Origin: an uncultured Flavobacteriales bacterium
Lineage (GTDB): Bacteria > Bacteroidota > Bacteroidia > Flavobacteriales > BACL11
DNA length: 13,246 nt
Reading direction: 5' to 3'
Assembly (NCBI GenBank): GCA_913052655.1
Contig: CAJXFN010000028.1
Location: 1-13,246 of the forward strand
A program made the translations under genes and the position numbers. The notes under the pieces are model-generated. The model worked only from the letters and a program-made list of their open reading frames with translations. It was not told the origin of the DNA and did no database searches. Below are positions 6,457 through 13,246 of the stretch, in pieces (the first letter of the stretch is position 1; each line of letters opens with the position of its first letter).

Positions 6457-7726
6457 TAAATCCCCCTTTGTTCATTAGTCCGTTGTTTTTTAAATCCTGA
6501 AGAAGACCATTGTTCTTCATTAAACCGTAATCAATACATTCTCTTGGGCCTTTGCCCCCCCAAAGAACAATTGTTAGGCTAATTTCATTTGTAATACCAG
6601 TGTTGGCAATATATAAGTTATTTTCTGAATTTGTAAAGAATGTAGACTCGACATCATTACACCAACTTAATTGGAAAGCGTGTCTTCTTCCCCGAAGATT
6701 AAACCTGATAAAAGGACTAATTGTTTGCCAATTTAATTGTTTAATGCCTGTGTTTTCATAATTTGAATTAAACCTTAGTAAACTCCCTAATTCTAAAAGA
6801 GAATATCTTCCAACTTCTATAGATCCACCAATTTCAGTTTTTCCCATTATTTTATTTGTAAATGGTCCTCCAGAATAATATATTTCTCTCTTTGAAAAAA
6901 TATTCCAATAAGGTATCATTCTTAGATTCCAATCTGGTAAGGATCCTTTATGTTTAGCATGTAATGTAATTTTTGATGTAAGAGGATTATTATTAAATCC
7001 TTCTGTCATTCTTTGGAATGCAAAACCACCTTCAGTTCTATTATATGAGGTAGTATTTGTGTTTCCTTGAGCACTCCAAAGTAAACCAATTACTAGTTTA
7101 TGAAATGGCTTCCTCCTAATAGTTAGATCTTGAATATTAATTGATGGATCTGGAAGATTATCATAACTAAGTGTATATGGTGTTAACATGTCTGATGTAA
7201 CGATTCCTTCCGTTTGTAAACCATAAATACTCTGACCATAACTAATGGCAGGTTGAGCGTAATGTATAACAGATGCACTACTACCGTTGCCGAGTAAGGG
7301 TCTTGTTTTACCTATTTTAAATAATCCTGATAAATAAATTTGATAGTCACTTCTTCGTAAAAACATAGTGTTTGATAATAACTCTGGAGCTAAAAGATTA
7401 TCTTCAGCCATAAATGATGCTCCTATACCTATAGTTCTTAATCCAACCCGACCATCATTACCAGCATCAATACCAACACTAAATTCTGCTAGAGATGTTG
7501 TAAAGGGTCTAATTCCTCCAGTATTTCCGTTGAATTCTCCATTAGATGGTATGTTGTAATTTTTCCATTGTTCCCTTCTGATTGAAAGAAATTTTGGGTG
7601 TCCAGAGGATCCAGTATATGCCGGGTTCATATAAATGGATCCTAAATCAGATTGAGAAAAAGAAGGGTCCTGACCATAAGAATCAATGCAAATGAAAATT
7701 AGAAGAATAGAAGCTATTTTTTTCAT
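6452..7726 (-). CDS. PorP/SprF family type IX secretion outer-membrane protein (long form)
   Basis: The protein has 424 residues, longer than the roughly 300-350 usual for the family. The signal peptide is MKKIASILLIFICIDSYG|QD. The mature start carries the family signature (DPSFSQSDLGSIYMNPAYTG, then SIRREQWKNYN), followed by amphipathic beta-strand segments to about residue 390 (NEISLTIVLW). A 30-residue hydrophilic tail follows (GPRECIDYG, then NNGL occurring twice). The start codon at 7726 shares one base with the upstream stop (TAATG), so it is translationally coupled to the giant PKD cargo on the same strand and is probably its dedicated partner in type IX secretion, by analogy with SprF and SprB. 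No OmpA or TSP3 part is present, unlike the other SprF-type protein in the window. A G7 run in its coding strand (6555-6561) sits exactly where the barrel ends and the tail begins. Confidence 0.9.
   Translation of the reverse strand: MKKIASILLIFICIDSYGQDPSFSQSDLGSIYMNPAYTGSSGHPKFLSIRREQWKNYNIPSNGEFNGNTGGIRPFTTSLAEFSVGIDAGNDGRVGLRTIGIGASFMAEDNLLAPELLSNTMFLRRSDYQIYLSGLFKIGKTRPLLGNGSSASVIHYAQPAISYGQSIYGLQTEGIVTSDMLTPYTLSYDNLPDPSINIQDLTIRRKPFHKLVIGLLWSAQGNTNTTSYNRTEGGFAFQRMTEGFNNNPLTSKITLHAKHKGSLPDWNLRMIPYWNIFSKREIYYSGGPFTNKIMGKTEIGGSIEVGRYSLLELGSLLRFNSNYENTGIKQLNWQTISPFIRFNLRGRRHAFQLSWCNDVESTFFTNSENNLYIANTGITNEISLTIVLWGGKGPRECIDYGLMKNNGLLQDLKNNGLMNKGGFK
6555..6561 (-). repeat. Homopolymer G7 tract (C7 on plus strand) in coding sequence
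   Basis: Seven consecutive C on the plus strand, i.e. G7 in the coding strand, encode the WGGK that ends the predicted barrel. It is the longest G/C run I see in a window of about 30% GC; the next longest are of length five. Confidence 0.9.
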
Positions 7727-10700
7727 TACCTAACTAATGTTATGAATCCAGATTTTTTTCTTTTACCGTTATATAATATGCCTAACCAAGGTTCTCCGTC
7801 AGAATAAGCAGCTTCAATTCTCCATACATATGTCCCCTGAGGAACTATGCCATTTACAGATGTTCCATTCCATCCTACAGAAGGAGAACCATTTTCATCT
7901 AATGCAGTAGTTTCCCAAAGTAGATTTCCAAATTTGTCAAATATTTGTAATTTATATGTCTCTAATGATTTACCTTTAGGCAGAAAGATACTTGATCCGG
8001 AGCTTGGGTCTGTAGGATATAAGAAATTAGGAACAATTAAATTGTTAAAGTGATCTATCTTTACATCTTTACAGGTATCTCCAATACAGCTATAATCATT
8101 TTCAACAAATAAACAAACCTCTAGCCAAGCATCGTTAATTAAACTATTATACCAATAGTATCCATAATCCTGTGTTCCATCAAGTTGAACATCATTATCA
8201 GGCGAAACATTTACAATATAACTACCATCTTCAACTTCCCAGCTATAATTATATTGAGGAGGAGAAGCAGGTAATCCATTTGATGTTGTGGTAATAGTAC
8301 CATCAAATAAATATTTACCATTTTCTCCAATAAGAGGAGTTACAAAATCTGCAATGGGTGTTGGATTAACAATAATAGAAGTTGGTCCAAAAATATCTGT
8401 ACAACCTGCATCAGTTGTAACAGTTAAATAAACATCATACGGAGAAGAAATACTATTAAAAGTAAAAAATGTATTTCCATCTTCTGGAGAATTAATTATT
8501 CGTTGAACTGTATCAAGATCCCATTCCCAACTTATAATATTTGTACTAATACCGTTTACATCATTATTTGGAATACTAGATAAATCTGTAAAATCAATTA
8601 AAATATCCTCACATTCTTCTGTAATACTTGGTGTAAAATTAGATATAGGATTTGGATTAATATATATGTTATATATAGAATCCGCTATACAGCCATTATT
8701 ATTGTCTAATTCTATGTTTAAGTAATAAGCTCCTGGTAAATCAAAATTATAATTAATAATATCAATACTTTGTGGTTCACTAATTTGAACTCCCTGAAAA
8801 TTTTGTATGCTATATTTATAATCATAGTTAGTAGTTAAATCAAAATAATTATTATATAAACTAAATTTAACATCCTCGCCACATCCGTTAATTGGATTGT
8901 AAGAAACAGTAAAATCAATATTTGGACTTAGTTTAATTATAGGGTACTTTACCATATAATCTATACATCCAAAATCAGTTTCTCTAGTTAATGTTACAGG
9001 TACTCCATTTGGAGAATTAGCAATTAGATTATTTGTAGGGAGTGTCCATTCTGGAGGAATCCAACTTCCACCATTCATATTACCTGTATTTGAATTAAAA
9101 AGTCCATTATAGTTAAAAATAGGATTGCTTATTGGATCACTATTTATAGATGTTAATTGGTCTGTAGGAAAAACAGAATTATTGTCCATTGTTGAAAGAT
9201 CATTAAAAATAAAATTCTCATCTTCACAGATATCATTTACCGAAAAATCTACATCTGGTAATGGATGTATCTCAATATTTTGCTGAGGGTTATTTAATGA
9301 AGAATTATAAGTACTAGTACATCCTTCAATATCCGTAACAATTAGTTGTGCGCTTACATATGCCCCTACAGTTGAAATTATATTAGGATTAGGATTAGGT
9401 CCGGTTTGTGAATAATCATGAGTTTCTATAAGTTCGTTAGATAATGGTGGATTGCTAGGTATTTGCTGAGATGTACCATTTATTGTAACGTCGGCATTAT
9501 AAAATTCCCAATCAAAAGAGGTAAAATAGTTAGAAGGTTCACCTAAAGTTGATTTGTTATCAAACTCAACAATATCTCCATAACACAATGGTGAGTTAGT
9601 AGTAAAATAAGCAATTGGTAATTGATTAATATATATATCTTCAGAAGTATTACTATTACAACTATTATCATCTTCAACATATAAAGTAATTGTTTTCCAC
9701 CCCCATGAATTATAGTTAACTAAAGAATTATCAGTATTACAACATAATGTCGTTGGACTTGAATTTAGTCCAAAATCCCAATCCCAATAGTTGATTGTGC
9801 CTGAACCAAAAATGCTATTGTCATTTATTTGAATGTTTTCATATAAACAAAATGCTTGATTAGGATCTATATCAATATTTGCTTGTGGATTGGCCCAAAC
9901 TTCAACAGGAGACGGTATTGTTGAGTTTATACAATTATTGTCATCAACTACAGTAACAGAAACTATATGACTAGCAGAGGCATTATTAAACTCAAACTGA
10001 GTTGGGTTATCTGCATCACCATAAGTAGACACATAATTACCAGTCAACAGATCGATATTCCATGTATAATTTATTATTGGATGATTAGATATTGCTGTTA
10101 ATGTTGTTATTTCTCCTTCACAAACTTCAGGAGCTGTGAAGGATATTGTTGGAAGTTCATGAACTAATGCATATTTTGTGATTTCATCAGAACAACTAGG
10201 GCTTTGATCGTCAACAATTGTTAATGTGACAGGAAAGTTTCCTGCTGTACTAAATGGCCAACTTCCTGGGTTTGAATAAATGTTTTGAATTCCTAAAGTA
10301 GGATCATTAAACTCATAATTATAACTTGTAATATTTGCTCCAGAAATTGGAGTAGATGTGCTTATAAAGGTGCTTGGATTTGTTGATGATGGATCTAAAC
10401 AAATTGGAAGAACATCAAAATTAGCTGTAGGATTACAGTTAACTGTTGCAATTTCAGTTGTAGAAGAATTTGTACAACCATTATTGTCTGTCACTGTCAG
10501 ATTTACATCATAACTTCCACAATTATAAAAATGAGTAGTGTTTCCATTAAATGGTGACAGAATAGTTTCATCAGTTAAATCTCCAAAATCCCAATAATAT
10601 TGAATCAAAGCACCACTTCCTGGCAAAGAAGAATGTGTAAGGTTTGTAGGTGTTATTAAATTTAATAAGTCTTCACATACAGTTGTTATAGGATTTATTA

Positions 10701-13246
10701 CTGCTGTAGGATTATCCCAAACATCAATAATAATTGAGGTTGTTGCTGGACAATTATTTATATCAGTTACATCTAAAGTTATGGTATGTGTTCCTACATT
10801 TGATAAATTAATTGTTGCTGGGTTTGATGAAGAAGTTGTTATAGGAGCTGCAGGACTTATTGACCAATTTATACTATTTGATACAAAGTCAGAATATATT
10901 GTGTTGTCTGATACTTGGACTATATCTCCTTCACATGCTTCTAACCCTGTTATTGAAGAGGTATAAGATATATCTGGATTTGGTAAATTAGAAACAGCTG
11001 CATAGTCAGTAAAAGTATTTGTACATCCATTATCATCTTTTACAAATAAACTTACAGGGTATCCAGGAGAGAAATTAGGTGTTCCGAATGTCCAAGAAGT
11101 ATTTCCTGGAGGTGAATTAATTGGAATTCCATTAAAATCCCAAACATAATCATATAATGTAATAAGAGCATCTGTTAGTCCTGAGATTGAATTTATAGTT
11201 GATGAAGGTGTTAGATCTGTGAAATTAGTTATTTCATTTACGCCTAAAGCATTATTTTCACAAGCAACATTAACCACAGAAAAACTAGGTTGAGGTAAAT
11301 CATAAACGTAAACTTGTTGAGAAAAAGGTTGAGAAATACAAACCTGTCCATTAGATAAAGTTGAATACGTAGTTAATATTACATTATGATATCCAGGTGT
11401 TGAAAATTGATAGTTATTAAAAGGTGTTGTTGTAATTTGATCAAAATAACCAGGTGCAGGTACTTGAGGATCATATATTCTCCATGACCAAGTATCTGTT
11501 GAACTTGAACTTGAGCTACCGTCTAATTGTGTTGGTGTGTTTAAACACTCAGCAGTTGCAGTAAACGATGCTGTTGGTAATGGATCAACATATATTAGAT
11601 TTGTTGTTGGTAGGGAAGTACATCCATTGTCATCGCTAACAGTCAATGTAACATTATAAGATGAATTTACTGTATAAGTATGATTAGCGTCACCGTTGGA
11701 AGTACTGTTAAATAAACTACAAGCTGGTAATGTTGTACAATTTGGATCGTTAAAATCCCAATCCCACTCATTAATAATACCTGTAGAGCTATTAGTTGAA
11801 CCTCCTGCTATTCCTGTATTACCGTTAAATAACACATTATTATCTACACAACTTGGATTATAGACAGATGTAAAGTTTGCAATTGGTAAGTCATGGACTG
11901 TAATTATTGTTTCATATGTATTTATACAATTACATGTGATATTATCGGATTCACATTCTAAGATAATTTTCCAAGTTCCTGAATTTGGGAATGAAAACTC
12001 TAAATCATTTGTTCCAGCTGGAATCCATGCGTTCACATTTGTTACAGCTCCACTCATATAAATACCTCCTAAATCTTGAACAAACCAGTTGTGTGCTGTA
12101 ATTTGTTCTGGAGGTGTTATTGGAAGAGGTGTAATAGATGAAGTGTTGGTAAAATACGCAGGAATATTTTTACAAATCGGTATAGTTGGAACATTAAAAC
12201 CTGGATCTGGCTTTGGATGAACAATTACAGGTATTGGATCATCATAATTGTCACTATATAAAGAATTGTACGCGTATTGATTAACAAAATATGTCCCTGG
12301 ATTATTGTAGTAAGTTGAGGTTATACTTTGAGTATGTTGTAGATTATCTTGTAGTACTGGATTTTCTAGTGCTCCGATATTACAGCTAGTTCCAAGCCAA
12401 TCCCAACACCATTGAATCATATTGCCAGGAACTGGTGGATAAGATAAATCTTGAAACCAAAAATCATCTCCTTCACATCCTTCTCTAGTAATTGTATTAA
12501 AATCAGCTTGAATTCCATTAGCATTTATTTGTACTTCACAACAAGTCTGAGTTGGAGGACACCATGTATTATGTCCAGTAATACAAATTTGATATGTTCC
12601 AACTGCGTCATATTCAATGAATAAATCTGGCCAGACAAGAAAGTTAAGGCCCGGAACTGTAACAGGATTCATTATAAAAGTAGAACCAGCAGGGTGTAAT
12701 GGGAGTCCTGTAGCTGCGTTTAATGCATTTGGTGCGTATATTTCTATGTATTCAGTATTACCACTATTATTTGATATATCATATGGAATTATAGATGAAT
12801 TTAGTAGTATTTCAATTGGATTATCTACAAATTGAGTTATAAGACATGTAGGATTTTGAGTTTGTGATGGTAATGTGTTAAAATTTACTTGTGGTACAGG
12901 ATTAATTGTTATTGTTTCTGTATGTGTTTCTGTACCACATATACCACCATTAACACTTAATGTTATGTCATAATCAATAGGACTTATATCTTGATCTAAT
13001 TGAGGAAGATTTGTTGGTATACTACTAGTTGTTGTTGTATATGACCATGGTGTGCTGGTAGATATTGTCCATGTAAAATCTATAATTGGTCCCGTACTAT
13101 TATTTGAAGATATATATTGTCCATTTATATTTATTATATCTGAATAACACAAATCCATTGATGTTAATGAGAAAATACTTGACAATATATCAGGTTCTGT
13201 TATAGTAACTGTTATGTTATCGGTACAATCGAATGCATCTTTTACA
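7726..13246 (-). CDS. Giant PKD-repeat adhesin-like protein with divergent T9SS type-B sorting domain (5' end outside window)
   Basis: The frame is open from the right edge to TAA (7728-7726), 1839 codons, and no start is needed: the residues upstream of 13185 (DCTDNITVTITEPD) continue a repeat, so the real start lies beyond 13246. About 17 PKD-like or immunoglobulin-like domains of 85-120 residues run in tandem, recognised by W-x-W-x-F or WDFGD-type cores, G-x-Y-x-V-x-L-x-V-x-D-x-N-G-C strands and linkers such as LPTASF or LPIANF. Each usually has a Cys near its start (CEGE, CEDE) and another in DDNGC. The last 104 residues are a type-B sorting domain that lacks FTPNNDG and has NFLYPTDPSSGSSIF instead, then LQIFDKFGNLLWE, GWNG, and ends GFITLVR. 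By family knowledge it is secreted by T9SS to the surface and serves as a stalk or adhesin. The downstream long PorP/SprF gene overlaps its stop. No lectin, protease or other catalytic module is visible in this part, but an N-terminal head could lie outside. Confidence 0.92.
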   Translation of the reverse strand, partial: VKDAFDCTDNITVTITEPDILSSIFSLTSMDLCYSDIININGQYISSNNSTGPIIDFTWTISTSTPWSYTTTTSSIPTNLPQLDQDISPIDYDITLSVNGGICGTETHTETITINPVPQVNFNTLPSQTQNPTCLITQFVDNPIEILLNSSIIPYDISNNSGNTEYIEIYAPNALNAATGLPLHPAGSTFIMNPVTVPGLNFLVWPDLFIEYDAVGTYQICITGHNTWCPPTQTCCEVQINANGIQADFNTITREGCEGDDFWFQDLSYPPVPGNMIQWCWDWLGTSCNIGALENPVLQDNLQHTQSITSTYYNNPGTYFVNQYAYNSLYSDNYDDPIPVIVHPKPDPGFNVPTIPICKNIPAYFTNTSSITPLPITPPEQITAHNWFVQDLGGIYMSGAVTNVNAWIPAGTNDLEFSFPNSGTWKIILECESDNITCNCINTYETIITVHDLPIANFTSVYNPSCVDNNVLFNGNTGIAGGSTNSSTGIINEWDWDFNDPNCTTLPACSLFNSTSNGDANHTYTVNSSYNVTLTVSDDNGCTSLPTTNLIYVDPLPTASFTATAECLNTPTQLDGSSSSSSTDTWSWRIYDPQVPAPGYFDQITTTPFNNYQFSTPGYHNVILTTYSTLSNGQVCISQPFSQQVYVYDLPQPSFSVVNVACENNALGVNEITNFTDLTPSSTINSISGLTDALITLYDYVWDFNGIPINSPPGNTSWTFGTPNFSPGYPVSLFVKDDNGCTNTFTDYAAVSNLPNPDISYTSSITGLEACEGDIVQVSDNTIYSDFVSNSINWSISPAAPITTSSSNPATINLSNVGTHTITLDVTDINNCPATTSIIIDVWDNPTAVINPITTVCEDLLNLITPTNLTHSSLPGSGALIQYYWDFGDLTDETILSPFNGNTTHFYNCGSYDVNLTVTDNNGCTNSSTTEIATVNCNPTANFDVLPICLDPSSTNPSTFISTSTPISGANITSYNYEFNDPTLGIQNIYSNPGSWPFSTAGNFPVTLTIVDDQSPSCSDEITKYALVHELPTISFTAPEVCEGEITTLTAISNHPIINYTWNIDLLTGNYVSTYGDADNPTQFEFNNASASHIVSVTVVDDNNCINSTIPSPVEVWANPQANIDIDPNQAFCLYENIQINDNSIFGSGTINYWDWDFGLNSSPTTLCCNTDNSLVNYNSWGWKTITLYVEDDNSCNSNTSEDIYINQLPIAYFTTNSPLCYGDIVEFDNKSTLGEPSNYFTSFDWEFYNADVTINGTSQQIPSNPPLSNELIETHDYSQTGPNPNPNIISTVGAYVSAQLIVTDIEGCTSTYNSSLNNPQQNIEIHPLPDVDFSVNDICEDENFIFNDLSTMDNNSVFPTDQLTSINSDPISNPIFNYNGLFNSNTGNMNGGSWIPPEWTLPTNNLIANSPNGVPVTLTRETDFGCIDYMVKYPIIKLSPNIDFTVSYNPINGCGEDVKFSLYNNYFDLTTNYDYKYSIQNFQGVQISEPQSIDIINYNFDLPGAYYLNIELDNNNGCIADSIYNIYINPNPISNFTPSITEECEDILIDFTDLSSIPNNDVNGISTNIISWEWDLDTVQRIINSPEDGNTFFTFNSISSPYDVYLTVTTDAGCTDIFGPTSIIVNPTPIADFVTPLIGENGKYLFDGTITTTSNGLPASPPQYNYSWEVEDGSYIVNVSPDNDVQLDGTQDYGYYWYNSLINDAWLEVCLFVENDYSCIGDTCKDVKIDHFNNLIVPNFLYPTDPSSGSSIFLPKGKSLETYKLQIFDKFGNLLWETTALDENGSPSVGWNGTSVNGIVPQGTYVWRIEAAYSDGEPWLGILYNGKRKKSGFITLVR
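8044..13242 (-). repeat. Array of about 17 tandem PKD-like domains (protein level)
   Basis: I counted units by their linker plus first strand: INPVPQVNF, IQADF, PDPGF, LPIANF, LPTASF, LPQPSF, PNPDISY, NPTAVI, NPTANF, LPTISF, NPQANI, LPIAYF, LPDVDF, SPNIDF, PISNF and PIADF, plus the first unit near the right edge. Best PKD matches include WDWDFND with NHTYTVNSSYNVTLTVSDD, and WDFGD with YDVNLTVTDNNGC. Units are strongly diverged; borders are approximate. Confidence 0.8.

Noticed and set aside
6552..6761. Plus-strand open frames opposite the minus-strand genes (also 7368-7559, 7847-8053, 10781-10966, 12617-12835)
   Set aside because: All lie antisense to well-supported genes with family motifs, and none has its own domain or signal peptide.
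7680..7726. Possible lipoprotein signal (Cys13) in the long SprF
   Set aside because: The residues before Cys are IFI, not a lipobox such as L-(A/S)-(G/A)-C; a normal signal peptidase site after SYG fits better.
13183..13185. TTG as a start codon for the giant PKD protein
   Set aside because: The upstream codons to 13245 are open and encode repeat-like sequence ending in TITEPD; there is no signal peptide here.

Overview
The window comes from an AT-rich (roughly 30% GC by eye) member of the Bacteroidota, most likely Flavobacteriales or a close relative. The evidence is three very Asn/Ser/Thr/Asp-rich secreted repeat proteins ending in the gliding-motility-type C-terminal domain (T9SS type B sorting domain, CHU_C), two PorP/SprF-family outer-membrane proteins, and a TAnnTTTG-type promoter element. 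No tRNA, rRNA, CRISPR, transposase or phage gene was seen. Almost every base is coding; the only real intergenic stretch is 1092-1236.

Layout. Plus strand: (i) 1-1091, the 3' end of a type-B T9SS cargo protein whose start lies left of the window; (ii) 1237-4812, a complete 1191-residue cargo made of 14 SprB-type repeats plus a canonical type-B sorting domain; (iii) 4809-6443, overlapping it by ATGA, a three-part protein with a PorP/SprF-like barrel, four thrombospondin type-3 calcium repeats and an OmpA-like peptidoglycan-binding domain. Minus strand, converging with only 8 bp between stop codons: (iv) 7726-13246, the last 1839 codons of a giant adhesin-like cargo with about 17 PKD-like domains and a divergent type-B sorting domain, whose start lies right of the window; (v) 6452-7726, overlapping its stop by TAATG, a second, longer PorP/SprF protein without OmpA.

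The genes probably work as two tail-to-tail 'cargo + dedicated outer-membrane partner' modules. In the characterised Flavobacterium SprB/SprF system, SprF is needed to export the type-B cargo SprB to the surface through the type IX secretion system. Here each cargo is translationally coupled to its own SprF-like gene, and the cargo sorting domain and the SprF partner differ between modules in parallel: short canonical sorting domain with short barrel plus OmpA anchor, versus longer divergent sorting domain with longer barrel and extra tail. The ends of both large proteins are surface-adhesin-like; ligands cannot be told from sequence.

The best leads are the OmpA-fused SprF partner, a covarying second cysteine pair that defines a sub-class of SprB repeats, a G7 tract that could switch the C-terminal tail of the second SprF, a 24-bp in-frame direct repeat in the calcium-repeat linker, and a strong contrast in Bacteroidota O-glycosylation sequons between the cargos.
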